64,000 nucleotides of DNA, from NCBI RefSeq assembly GCF_052857255.1, contig NC_135502.1:188353806-188417805 (forward strand), in the 5' to 3' direction. Origin of the DNA: Amblyomma americanum (Eukaryota > Arthropoda > Arachnida > Ixodida > Ixodidae). Shown in pieces: positions 54,196 to 64,000 of this stretch (position 1 is the first letter of the stretch; every line of letters starts with the position of its first letter). Under the pieces are notes generated by a model. That model had not been told where the DNA came from and made no database searches. It saw only the letters and a list, made by a program, of their open reading frames with translations. The position numbers and the translations under genes were made by a program.

Positions 54196-56935
54196 CTTAT
54201 GGCAGATATATGCGTACCGCGGCTCGACAACCTTGCCGTTCTGACACAGAATTCTGGCGCCATTGCCGATCGTCAGCCATGACCAAGCGCTCATGAATGC
54301 AAATGTTTTCATTGCTCAAATATACTAGGTTGATATAATTGTTTTTTTTTCAGTTAGGTGCAGCGGCATGTGCTGCGCGCTGATGAAAGACTAAGGGGAA
54401 TTGCTTGTTGTGACATGAGCTGCGAGTAATCAGGAAAAAGCAAAAAGGTACGCAGTGCGTAAGGAGCTCGAAAAGTTCAAGACTGTGCGCCGTAAAGACA
54501 GTACTAGAAGTGGCCTTAGCTTTGCATGGATGTGAACCAGCTGGAAAAGGCAAAGAGTTTACAAGTAGGTAAGAAAGTAATATAACGAAAAAAAGAAATA
54601 TTGATGCACATAATTTGTGCAGGCAGTTTCGGCATGCTGCGTACTACCAAATTGTCCGGTTAACGTGGAAGAAGCTAGGGGGAGAACCACCGGCGGATTC
54701 TACCAAGCTGTGTGCTGAGCGCGTTCGAAAGAAGTACTATGCCAAACTGGTTTATATACAGGGTTCAAACATTACACGGAACGCCCAAACGAGAGAAAGT
54801 AAACGGCAATGGCAGAAGATTACGTTGATCTGTGGTTCGGCAAAGCGTGGGCCGCAGCGAAGCAAGCGCAGCCGGATGGCCGGCCGACTCTCCGTGAAAC
54901 GTCGTTTATTGGCACAAGCCTTTGGTCGGCGATTCATGTATTTTTGTTTTCCAATGGCGTCACCTCTGGCAGTTCTCCGCTTTTGCCGTCCCCCCACCCG
55001 GCGCTTCCGGAAGCGACGTGGGCGTGCCGGCGGCGGGTTTTTAAGAAGCGATTGCAGCTCTGTTGCGAATAGAATCGGGAAAAAAATTACACACATGATT
55101 TTGAAGGTCCTTTCTTCCAAACCACAGCGTTTCATGCGATTTGGAAACCGTTTCAGCTTCCCTTTAAGCTTTTCTACTACATGACATACACGGGCAAAAT
55201 TAAGCGCTGAGGATAGTAGTTAGGCAAGACAACTGCACATATGAACTAGCATGCACTCTTTCTACCTTCTTTCGATCCATCGTTTCTTTCAGGGAAGTAT
55301 TTACTCATGAAAGAGATGACTATAATCAATGATTTGCAAACTGACCCGCAGATGTTGATCGAAAATGCAGCCTTGAGTTAATTTTTAATCTGTGACCTGG
55401 TTTGGCTCCACTGCACAGCAAATTTAGCGAATCAGACAAAATTTTGGAGGACTAAACTTTTTCATGTATTTTTGCCTCGTTAATATGAAAATTTGCAGTG
55501 TAGACCATGGAAAGTGTAAATTCGCAGATCCTTTTAGTGTTAATTTATTCTCGCCATGTCACTATAGGCAATGATCAAGACAAAACCTCATTTCCATATG
55601 TTTCCTTTTCTGTACTTTGAAATTTTACTGAAAGTACGTATAAATGCGGCGATGATGCCCTTATTTTATCGCTTGTACTTTCTAATGCGACAGTGCTCCG
55701 TCGATGCGCCTTACAATTTGTTACATATTATGAATTACTGTGAAGGAAACTTTCTATGCAGAATTTGCCATATCGAAAGCCACCTTCAGCACGTATTGGG
55801 TGACTGAGTACAAATATGTAGTACCAGCTAGCTTACAGTACATTAGCATTCATACTAGAAAATACATATGTTACGTCATGAGACGCCATTGTGCATCTTA
55901 TAACCCGCTCAGCACTTCAGAAAGCATGAAATTATGATAACTAAAATGACCGTCTGGGTGACGCAGTTGGTCCTTCCAAAATTTTAACAAATTACAACTT
56001 CACTGCAAACTACACTACGCAGAAGTGTCCTGAACATTTTTTTTTTGTGAGCATCTTTATAGTTTTTTTCTCACAATTATTTATTCCAGACAACTTGCTT
56101 TATGAACAGTTTTACTGAGGAATCCAGTGTACATATTAACAAGCCACAAGTATTTATAATATTTATTTTGCATACAGTAGAAACAGTTCATTGTTTTGCT
56201 GCTGTCTTTATAACTTTCCTTTATTTTTTTTGTTCACATCTATGCCATTATTTCGCAATGCCATTACCTTGATATGCCATTGCCAGCCTTATTCTAATAT
56301 TCTTGATGGTTTGAAGCAGACTGCACATTACAAATCTAGAAACTCACTGAAGCACCCAGGTTAGGAAAGAAAATACTTAGGTATAACTTACAGTTTGGCG
56401 CCAGCAGCTCTCGAGAAATATGGCTAGCTGTCTTGCGATCTATGACAGTGTAGCGGCACTAAATTGCCATCATAAATGTTGCGCCGTCTTGGCTTGCAAC
56501 ACGCGCTGGCTCCGGCTGCGCAGAGCCACACGCTAGGAAAAATAAGATCAGTTCCACACCTCGTTCTTAGCTTGTTTGCTTCGTCCGCGTCGCACTCGTC
56601 TACTTTGTAGGGGGCTCTACAGTCCCCGCCGCTCTAAACTATATAGCGACAGACCCTCCAGCACACCTGTCACGGTGGTTCTCTTGGAGAAATTTTAACA
56701 CATATGATTCACATTTTCGTTTTCTATACTGTGAACATCGCTGACTACATTCTGATTATAAGGTGTGAACTAGCCTCGAAGAACATTGTCATGCAATTGA
56801 GTGCTGCAAACTGAGCTGTTCATTCTGCACTTTTGCCATGCCTAGTATGCTTATATTATTTCTTTTGTAAAAATCTACTTAAGCTGATTAGCATCTGCTG
56901 CGCAGTGTTTCTAAGCACCTGATGTTATTATGAAA
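54196..56935. other. Intergenic, AT-rich, no recognised gene
   Basis: A 189-codon plus-strand frame at 54615-55184 runs across the TTAA-type terminus at 55167 and shows basic composition without domain motifs. The rest (55.2-56.9 kb) is AT-rich with only short frames. Nothing else was recognised. Confidence 0.4.
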
Positions 56936-56939
56936 ACAA

Positions 56940-57290
56940 TAAATAACTGCGCAAAAGGGCGGGACAAGAGAGAAGAATCACACAAAAAACAACGTGAAGT
57001 TATCGAAGCCTTGGAAATCGCGAGATTAGGGCCTGACAAATGTGATAGCGAGGCTTCCATACACCTGTACCACAAGGAGTTGGAGTTTCCTGGTTTGACA
57101 TGATGATTATGTTTTTTGTCTTTGCGGGTGGTGCGCATGCGCTTTGTTGTCGAAGGAAGGAAGCATTGGTGCAATAAACCAGTTTTTAGTCTGCGCTTGT
57201 CTCGTCTAATTCTTCTCTCTTGTACTGTCCTTTTAGCGCAATTATTCATTGTTTCCGTAATGTCGTACCAACTAGCCCCTCACCGCCCTC
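56940..57290 (+). mobile_element. PLE 3' end fragment with leader module
   Basis: The plus strand reads REVIEALEIARLGPDKC and SEASIHLYHKELEF before a stop, which fits the C-terminal helix of a PLE GIY-YIG endonuclease (compare RELIEAYHIRKRRDEC with LLMVDKEVAFL in the intact copy). A 3' UTR with GCAATAAACC follows. Then comes the leader module (GTCTGCGCTTGTC, pyrimidine tract, AGCGCAATT, GTACCAACTAGCCCC), again with the element's 3' end followed by its own start. Confidence 0.7.
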
Positions 57291-57299
57291 TTTTAGATT

Positions 57300-57730
57300 A
57301 CACCTCATGCTCAAGTGAATGTAGCAGTTATCTGCGCCACCCCATCCTATCTATTTCTGTTCATCTGCTGTTTTTGTTCAGTTGCTGGGCTATCATTGCG
57401 GCATCTTTAACTCAAAGATTTTGTCAGCTCTGATTGCTCATTAAAATTCTGAGTACGGGAGTACACGTCTTGTTGACAACTACAAAAGACTAAAAAATCA
57501 CAGTTGAATTGAGATCATGCTACCGATTTCTGAATTATTACTCTGTGCATTGACTTAATGGCTTACCGAGTCAACTATTGGCGAAGATATGACTGCTATC
57601 TATCATCTTTGCATAGAGTTAGTGCATGATCCTGCGAACTGCTGGGATTCTGCAAATAGCATGCAAAAAGAATTCGTTGCCCCATACAAAAAGCAGTGAA
57701 TAGTCAACAAAATTTACACGTTGCCGCTTG
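57300..57730. other. Intergenic, no recognised feature
   Basis: No motif recognised between the PLE fragment and the duplicated LINE leader piece. Confidence 0.4.
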
Positions 57731-57787
57731 AGCGGGCACAGCTCTTGCGCTGTATATCTGACCCATTCACTCTGCACATCGCAGGTT
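57731..57787 (+). repeat. 57-bp copy of a LINE leader segment
   Basis: Identical over 57 bp to 62451-62507 in the leader of the plus-strand LINE, starting AGCGGGCACAGCTCTTGCGC. The two are in direct orientation 4720 bp apart. It is probably the remains of another plus-strand LINE 5' leader, cut at 57950 by the minus-strand LINE. Confidence 0.7.
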
Positions 57788-58253
57788 GTTTGGATTCCTG
57801 ATAGCGAAGCATCACCGTATCACGGAACTATCCCACGGAACGCCGATTGTTTCTGCCCGTGGCCAGCGGTAGCTCTCAACCGTCCTGCGGCGCTGCCACC
57901 CGGCAGCTGAAACGCCCATTGGCCCTTGCAGTGGGTGGCATCTTGGACTAAGAAGAAGAAGAAGAAGAAGTTTATTCACATCACATTACATGATGCAGGA
58001 AGCCTGCAGAAAAAGCTGCCAGAAGCCAGCTTGACAGGGCCGCAGGCCCCCTTTCATTGGCAGTTTGCGGAATGTCGTAAAAGAAAGTTTATACACAGCA
58101 TATTTTATCACATGTAAAGAAAAAAAAAGTGAAAAATACAACACATTACAAGAAAAACGCTAAAACATATATACTGTTACCACATTTCAGTGTAACACGT
58201 GCTCACATTTTTAATGCATTGATGGGGAAATATTATAGACACAAAATCTCGTT

Positions 58254-61088
58254 TTACTTCGTTTTGAAAAGATCGCGCAGTGCTTTGAAAGTTCTATTGT
58301 CGAGTTGGATATTTTTAGCTTGCAAACTGTTTAGTAATCGGGGTAACTTGTTTTGCAGCATTTGTAGACCGCATGTAGTTCTACTTGTGTTAACCTTCCA
58401 TGGTTCAAAATGACGCGTCTGGTATGAATCTACATTCTTTTCTAGCTGAGCTATGTTCTTAGTAGTACAATAGTTACATTTAGTTTCTTGTTTGAACAAC
58501 TTGCAAAGCCGGTAGTCATAGGATTTTGTTACTGGAATTACATTGTATTTTTTAAATAATTCATGTGTGTGGTAGTGCATTGGTACGTTTTCGACAGCTC
58601 TTAAAAACTTGTTTTGGAGAATGAGCACTCTGTCTATATTAGATTTAGTAGTCGATGCCCACACCAAGTGACAATAATTAAGTCTAGGGGAGAAAAGACC
58701 ATTATAAATCAGCATCAGAATGTGGCGAGGGAATACATGGCTATTTCGCGAAACAATGCCTACTATTTGTGATAGTTTTTTTGTAATATAATCTATGTGA
58801 GCATCCCATGACATTGTGTTTTGAAAAATGACACCCAGAGTTTTAAAACTAGACACAATCTCTACAGGAGTTGACCGTAGTGTAATTGTGTTTTGTGTGT
58901 CTATGTTTTTGTTCCTAGTATGATACAAAACTGCTTTAGTTTTATCAGCATTAATATTCAAGCTATTTTTTTGGGTCCATTCATCAAGCTTAGCAAGCGC
59001 TACATTTGCTGCAGCTATTAGCTGATCACTTGATTCTCCTGTGAAAAACACGCTTGTATCATCCGCATAATTCACAAAAGTAGCGGATGGAGCGATACCG
59101 TAAACATCGTTCACGAACAAATTGAACAAAAAGGGGCCCAGGATGCTGCCTTGCGGCACACCCTGGGAAACATGAAGTGCATCTGATAAAGAATCACCAA
59201 TGGCTACAATTTGGGTACGATGTTTAAGGTAGGATTCCATAAGAACACCGGCCTTTCCGCGAATGCCATAATGTTCTAACTTCCTAATAAGTATTGCGTG
59301 GCTGATAGTGTCGAATGCTTTCGAGAAGTCAACGTAAAGGCCCAAGACTAGCTTACCTTTCTCCAAACCGCTTAAAATGTGTTCTTTCTGCGTCAAGAGG
59401 GCAAGTTCAGTGCTAAATCCTTTGCGGAAACCGAACTGGCTCCTAGCTAGCAATTTGTGTTTTTCTTGAAATGCTGTCAATCGGTTTAAAATAGCTTTTT
59501 CAAAGACTTTGGAAAAGACCGGGAGAATTGGTATGGGCCGATAATTTCCCATATCATTTTTGTCACCTTTCTTATATAGCACGCTTACTCGAGCGACCTG
59601 CATTTTGGGCGGAAATATGGCCTGCTGAAAGCATAAATTAAGTACATGCATTAAGCATGGAGCAAGAAAATGTGCAACGTGTTTGATTGGTTTTACCTGA
59701 ATTCGATCTACGTCTTTGGCACTGCTATTTCTTAAATTCAGAATTATGCTTGAAATTTCTGTTTCACTTACTGGAGTCAGAAACACCGAGTTATCATTAC
59801 GCGGAAAGTTTGCTAGGTCATTGGAGCAAATGGCGGTGTTACCTTGAACAAAATGTTGGTTGAATGCGTTCGCAAGGTTTTCTCCTGTTAACTCAGCATC
59901 ATGTCTTTTTATCTTACACACTTTTTCAGTTCCTATCTTGTAATTTAGCATCGAGTTCAGTCTACGCCAAACTGCATCCATTTGTCCTGCTGCAGGCATA
60001 AATACATTGTCTAAATATTCACGTCTGGCTTTTTTTATATCTTTATCTAGATGATTACGGAAAGCTTTAAATTCTAGTAGTATTTTTTGTCTTTGCTTTT
60101 GACAAATTGGTGGTACAAGTTATTCTTTTTTCTAATCCTCGCGGAAAGTTCTGCGTTAACCCATGGTTTTCGGATTTTTCTACCGTTCTTCCTTGCTACT
60201 AAAGGAAAACTCTCCTCATAGATTGGTTTCAGTATTTTCATGAATGTGTCATAAGCAACGTTCGCATCTTCGCTACCAAAAACTTGATCCCACGAAGTGC
60301 GTGAAACTTTGCTATAAAACTTGGAGAGGTTGCAGTGTGTCATATGTTGAACGAAATATGCATGTCGTGCTTTATTTTTGCTGAACTGACTTTTGGCGCA
60401 CAAAAATATAGGTAAGTGATCACTGAGATCTGACGTAAGTACACCCGCTTTGATTCTACATGCGTCAATATTAGTAAGGAACACATCAATTAATGAGGAT
60501 GAACTTTCTGTCACACTCGTCGGCATATCAATAGTGTTCCTAATACCATGCGTGTTCAACAAAACAGAAAAGTCAGTTTGCAAAGAAGCATTCATCATAT
60601 TTATGTTAATATTACCACCAAATATAATACTATAACGATTAATATCAACAAAGGAGAACAGCGTTTCTAAGTAGTCAAAGAAAGGCGTCATCTTTCCATG
60701 TGGAGGACGGTAACAAACTACCAACAAATTGTTGTGAACAAGAACAGATACAATTTCATAATCATCTGTAACGATGGAAAAATTGTCAAGCAGTTCATAT
60801 TCGTACATTTTGTTTATCAAAATGCAAATTCCGCCACCCCTTCCAGAGGAGCGATTTAAGTAACAAGATTTATACCCAGCAAGTCTAAAAACGTCGGTGC
60901 TGTCCGTTGACCATGTCTCAGTTAGCAATACACAATCTAGTGACTCATTTAGCTCATCAAGAAGTAAATCCAGACCTTATTTTTTTATATTTGATTGATC
61001 TTATGTTCAGATGAAAGCATTTAAATGACTGGAAAAACGGTTTCCCTATGTGTTTCTGGAAGTCGTGCGGCAAAACGTAGGACGCCAT
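58254..61088 (-). pseudogene. LINE ORF2: APE endonuclease and reverse transcriptase, two frameshifts
   Basis: Start ATG 61088 leads to HLNIRSIKYKK; the frame changes near 60975-60986 (an A/T run) and continues LLTETWSTDST, GRGGGICILI, CYRPPHG, then SIIFGGNININ. The usual GGDxN is GGN: codon 60611-60613 is AAT, so a catalytic Asp appears lost. SDLSDHLPIF is intact. A second shift lies near 60090-60105. From there RT is open for about 600 codons: NYRPIPILPVFSK, FGFRKGFSTELALL, LYVDFSKAFDTISH, QGVPQGSILGPFLFNLF, NYADDTSVFF, FKTLGVIF, then the C-terminus to 58254. RT looks complete; the endonuclease is probably dead. Confidence 0.88.
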
Positions 61089-61107
61089 ATTCATGGGTCA
61101 TCCGCCT

Positions 61108-62025
61108 TTAGGCAAGCTTCTCCAGGTCGCCAACGTTCGCTACCAATTCGGCATTCAGTCCATCAGCCTTTCGTACCAGAACTCGGCCATTGCTATGCCA
61201 CACATATTTGTATTTCTTAACTTTTGCCCAGTTCTTAGCCTCGAACAACAGTGCACGGGTTCTTTTCGTTAGGTTTTCTAGAACGAAGATATTTCCGTCT
61301 GCTTCTTGCAGTTTCTTTCTGTTTTGCCACCACGCGTCCCTGTCAGCTTGCCTTGCGAAACGACAAATTATGCCTGGGATCTTATCTTTTTTTGCTGGCA
61401 GACGGTGAACTGCCACTACATCATTCTCTGAGAGTGCAGGAAGTTTAATTTGGGCAGTCAGTGCATTTATCTTATCCAACAGGTTTTCTTTATCAGTTTC
61501 TTGGATGCCATGAAATTCAAGGTTGAGGCGGCGGCTCCTCCATTCAAGGTCATCAATGTTATCTTTCAGTTGAGCGACATCATCATTCTGTGTTTCGACC
61601 TTTTCCACCCTTTTCCTTAGTTCTTTCACCTCGCGCTCGTTCCGCTCTGTGCGTGAAAGCAAATCATCGTACTGGTCGCTTAACAGCTGCATTGAGTCTT
61701 CGATACCGTCAATCGTTTCTTTAAGAGGCAGCAGCTGGTCAAGCTTATCACTAATTGCCATCATCCAGATCCTCAGATCCGTGCTATCATCACTGGCGAG
61801 TTTTGCATCCTGCGTAGCCGGCGTGCGTGCTTTCGAGCGCCTACAAAAGATGCAGCGCCAGGCTTTACGGTATTCATCTCCCTTTGTTTTGAGCGTAGCA
61901 TCGGTAATTCCGGCGCATTTCCCAGTGTGGTATCTGTGACCACACTCACTGCAGTCAATAGTGCCATCTGACGAGGTGCAATCTACAGAACACACAGAGC
62001 ACTGCAAATGTGGGGGCATTGTCAC
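61108..62025 (-). CDS. LINE ORF1: PHD finger, coiled coil, RRM-like domain (intact)
   Basis: 305 codons from ATG 62025. The N-terminus has a C4HC3 PHD pattern: CSVC, CSEC, GHRYH, GKC, CIFC (about residues 9-58). Then comes a coiled coil (DKLDQLLPLKETIDGIEDS, ERNEREVKELRKRVEKVET), followed by LEWRSRRLNLEFHGI, VVAVHRLPAKKDKIPGIICR and a C-terminal KKYKYVWHSNGRVLVRK block typical of LINE ORF1 RNA-binding domains. PHD-bearing ORF1 proteins are known in CR1-group LINEs. The protein should coat element RNA. No stop or frameshift is visible. ORF2 follows after 20 bp. Confidence 0.85.
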   Translation of the reverse strand: MTMPPHLQCSVCSVDCTSSDGTIDCSECGHRYHTGKCAGITDATLKTKGDEYRKAWRCIFCRRSKARTPATQDAKLASDDSTDLRIWMMAISDKLDQLLPLKETIDGIEDSMQLLSDQYDDLLSRTERNEREVKELRKRVEKVETQNDDVAQLKDNIDDLEWRSRRLNLEFHGIQETDKENLLDKINALTAQIKLPALSENDVVAVHRLPAKKDKIPGIICRFARQADRDAWWQNRKKLQEADGNIFVLENLTKRTRALLFEAKNWAKVKKYKYVWHSNGRVLVRKADGLNAELVANVGDLEKLA

Positions 62026-62105
62026 AAAACGTCACACCTTGGCAGCAACAGCAGCGATTGAAATGATACTTAAAACATTGATATGTGGACCTGACTTCCA
62101 CTAAC

Positions 62106-62172
62106 CTGCAAGATCACAATGAAGATGTGGCTTGAGATGCTGCTCGCTCGTCGGTGCCGCTGCTGCCAATGC
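62106..62172. repeat. 67-bp leader repeat, copy 1 (copy 2 at 62331-62397)
   Basis: CTGCAAGATCACAATGAAGA to CTGCTGCCAATGC is identical in both places, 225 bp apart and in direct orientation. Both lie upstream of the minus-strand LINE ORF1, so they probably are promoter-region monomers of that LINE. Confidence 0.8.
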
Positions 62173-62680
62173 GATCGGCCAGTCCAGTGTCGCTGTATTT
62201 GTAGCCTTCCGTCGATGTCAGCGCTGGGTGTTGGTCTTAGCGGCGTAGGAAGGCAGCTTCCAGGGTGATAGGCGTCGTTCTTGATCACCAGCGATGCGCA
62301 TGTGCCCGAACAGTCAAGGCAGCTCTGTATCTGCAAGATCACAATGAAGATGTGGCTTGAGATGCTGCTCGCTCGTCGGTGCCGCTGCTGCCAATGCCAA
62401 CGGCTATATAACCGGAAAATCTACCGTCAACGCTTCTTGGCAGCAGTGGCAGCGGGCACAGCTCTTGCGCTGTATATCTGACCCATTCACTCTGCACATC
62501 GCAGGTTTGTGACCTTATATTTACTCTGTCTGTTTTAGTGCACCTTCGCCACTGCTGCTGCTGCTGCTGCCTGATTGTGCTTCCCTGTTACTTTCTGTGC
62601 GTAGCCTTTAGCAGCCTCCAGGCACATCAAACTCTTGACAGTGTTGTGTGAAACTTTCTTACCTGCTGTAAACCTCTGAT

Positions 62681-63337
62681 ATGTCGAAGGCTGCTATTGC
62701 AGAGTTAAGGCTTGAATTCGAGGAAAACCTTGCACAGTGTAAACAGGAAATGGAAGATAAAATAGCGGAGCTTAAAGCAACAGTGGAATTCCTCAGTGAA
62801 AAGTACGAGGAAAGTAAAGCATTGCTGGAGTCTACGCAAGCAGAAAACGAAAGACTGCGAGAAGAAAACCAATCCCTGAACGCAAAGCATGAGGCCTTCG
62901 AAACGAAACTGGAAACTGATGAGGACAGGCTGACTCAGTGTGAGCAATACTCCCGAAATTGCAACTTAGAGATCAAAGGTGTCCCTGTGCGACAAAGCGA
63001 AAATCTTGCAGACATTCTCGGCAAGATTGGCGAAAAGGCCGGAGAGCCAATCGATGCATCAGACATCGAAATTGTGCACCGTGTGCCAGTTGCCAAAAAT
63101 TCTAGCCATAAAAACATTGTTGTCCAGTTTGTACACCGCAAGAAACGTGACGCAGTCTTGGAAAAGGCTCGTAAAGCTAACATTGTGGGAACTGACCTTG
63201 CTCTAGACACTTCTGACACCGTATATGTCAATGAGCATCTGTGTCCTCAGCTGAAAAGGCTCCTCGGAAGCGCGGTGGCGCGAAAACGCGAGGTTGGGTG
63301 GAAAACATGTTCTCTTTTGTCCATAGCAACCAATTAA
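62681..63337 (+). pseudogene. LINE ORF1 (coiled coil and RRM-like), 3' part deleted
   Basis: From ATG 62681: a long acidic coiled coil (LRLEFEENLAQCKQEMED, VEFLSEKYEESKALLE, AENERLREENQSLNAK), then QYSRNCNLEIKGVPV, IEIVHRVPVAKN, NIVVQFVHRKKRDAVLEKAR and VYVNEHLCPQLKRLL. The true ORF1 match ends at about 63300 (VARKREVGWK); the last dozen codons are out-of-frame endonuclease sequence. The usual C-terminal part (after the VW/K-Y-V-W block) is missing. It has no PHD finger, so this LINE is a different family from the minus-strand neighbour. Confidence 0.8.
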
Positions 63338-64000
63338 AACTAGTTATAGGTGGGGACCTAAATATTAATCTCCTTAAACATAGTACGGCATCACAGGATT
63401 TCACATTACTCCTTGAGTCACACGGCTTCAAGAACGTCATTACAGAGCCAACGCGCATCACAGTAGAATCAGAATCACTAGTAGATATGTTCATCACCCA
63501 CCGTTACATCGACGATATAAAGGCTGGTGTCATTGCGACTAGTATAAGCGACCACTTGCCAGTATATATGTTTTGGAATGCTGATACTCAGAATAAAAGA
63601 AAAGCTATTCTAGAAACGTTCACAGTTGAGGACATATCTCCTAATGCGCTTGACAATTTTCGGACTCAAATTTCCTTAACAAACTGGGACGCCGTGTTGG
63701 AATCTCGCCAAGCAAATGAGGCATATGATATTTTCCTCAATATTTTCAAGCGCGTTTACAGGGATTGCTTTAAAATTAAAAATGTTAGAAAACCTAAAAG
63801 AGTACGGAAGCCTTGGATTACGGCCGAATGCCTTGCTATGATCCGTAAGAAGACATCCATGTATGCGCAATTCATAAAAAATAGGAACCCACCAGACCTC
63901 GCTAATTTTAAAAAGTACAGAAATTTTGTGACGCGCTTTCTTCGAAATGCAAAACAGGTTTATTTTAACAGCCTACTTGGCAGGGCAAATAATCGCACCG
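63303..64000 (+). pseudogene. LINE ORF2: endonuclease C-terminal half, N-terminus deleted, runs off window
   Basis: The plus frame reads LVIGGDLNINLL (catalytic Asp), FKNVITEPTRIT, LVDMFITHRYIDD, SISDHLPVYMF (catalytic SDH), then the basic linker KRVRKPWITAECLAMIRKK. The start of the endonuclease (N, E and Y motifs) is absent because the sequence jumps from ORF1 to mid-endonuclease at about 63300. About 130-150 codons of ORF2 are missing when judged against the minus-strand LINE. RT would follow beyond 64000. Confidence 0.83.

Larger units (their letters stand above)
50653..55167. mobile_element. Region bounded by inverted 15-bp ends at TTAA sites (candidate transposon or MITE pair)
   Basis: At 50653 the sequence TTAAAGGGAAGCTGAAGCG occurs, and at 55149-55167 its near complement (one mismatch, CGTTTCAGCTTCCCTTTAA). 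TTAA target sites with short TIRs are typical of piggyBac and Kolobok elements. The first few hundred bases inside each end differ, so these could also be two separate, oppositely oriented MITE copies. No transposase was recognised between them; the interior holds a LINE copy and unassigned DNA (50.7-52.2 kb). Confidence 0.4.
57951..62400 (-). mobile_element. CR1-like LINE with PHD-finger ORF1, near full length
   Basis: Reading minus: a 5' leader with two 67-bp repeats (62331-62397 and 62106-62172), ORF1 (62025-61108), ORF2 start ATG 61088, endonuclease, RT to 58254, 3' UTR and a GAATAAAC(TTC)n tail ending at about 57951. ORF2 begins 20 bp after ORF1. The microsatellite tail is usual for CR1/L2-like elements. 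It lies head-to-head with the plus-strand LINE that starts near 62400. Confidence 0.85.

Noticed and set aside
54615..55184. 189-codon frame as a host gene
   Set aside because: It runs over the inverted TTAA-type terminus at 55149-55167, is of low complexity in its basic part, and shows no recognisable domain.
1..64000. CRISPR array, bacterial operon or prophage
   Set aside because: Introns, LINEs, SINEs and PLEs show eukaryotic nuclear DNA. No regularly spaced short repeats with unique spacers occur.

Overview
The window looks like repeat-dense, non-genic chromosomal DNA from an arachnid, most likely an ixodid (hard) tick. That is inferred from tRNA-headed SINEs, Penelope-like, CR1/L2-like and Gypsy elements of the kind known from tick genomes, mixed with AT-rich intergenic DNA and spliced transposase pseudogenes. 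I see no convincing host gene, no rRNA gene, no free-standing tRNA gene and no CRISPR array. Nearly every long open frame belongs to a mobile element. Layout: 1-3.64 kb is a minus-strand Gypsy element (integrase, RT/RNase H, protease, gag zinc knuckle in reverse order), cut by the window edge and broken at several active sites. 3.84-4.24 kb is an antisense Penelope-like (PLE) fragment. 4.29-10.77 kb is a nested structure: a tRNA-SINE with a 13-bp target-site duplication, split by a head-to-tail PLE array (5'-truncated copy, intact copy, twice-frameshifted copy, 80-bp leader stub). 11.7-12.6 kb is an RNase H-bearing LINE 3' end. 13.1-17.9 kb (minus) is a multi-exon, splice-site-preserving pseudogene of an unnamed DDE-transposase-like family. 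17.9-21.8 kb is a CR1/L2-like LINE whose ORF1 carries a 2A (NPGP) ribosome-skipping motif and whose endonuclease domain holds an 86-bp PLE-like insertion. The centre (22-37.8 kb) has a THAP remnant, three SINEs, a 48-bp GGGC-rich minisatellite, an internally deleted LTR element, a Harbinger-type MITE, a THAP/P-like transposon with 34-bp TIRs and a nested candidate LTR, and an RTE-like LINE end. 38.1-42.4 kb is a complete but decayed PIF/Harbinger transposon with TIRs, TTA target duplication, a four-exon transposase and an antisense Myb/SANT-like protein. It shares its terminal 10 bp and TTA target with the MITE at 29.6 kb. 42.6-44.6 kb is an En/Spm-like (animal Tnp2-like) transposase relic. 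45.6-46.0 kb is a PLE 3' end with 69-bp inverted leader arms, 46.0-49.4 kb a worn Gypsy element, and 49.4-49.8 kb a pogo/Tigger-like C-terminus. 50.65-55.17 kb is bounded by inverted 15-bp ends at TTAA sites and contains a LINE that itself holds an antisense LINE insertion. 56.9-57.3 kb is another PLE 3' end. The right end has two head-to-head CR1-like LINEs: 57.95-62.4 kb on the minus strand (PHD-finger ORF1 intact, ORF2 frameshifted) and 62.4-64 kb on the plus strand (internal ORF1/endonuclease deletion, running off the window). How the parts relate: autonomous elements (PLE, LINEs, Harbinger) appear beside parasites (SINEs, MITE) and have inserted into one another, so relative insertion order can be read directly. 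Only the central PLE copy (5288-7705) and the minus-strand LINE ORF1 (61108-62025) look undamaged over their whole length. I did not find a system I can call new with confidence. The best leads are the 2A-bearing LINE, the PLE array and its recurrent leader module, and the spliced DDE-like pseudogene.
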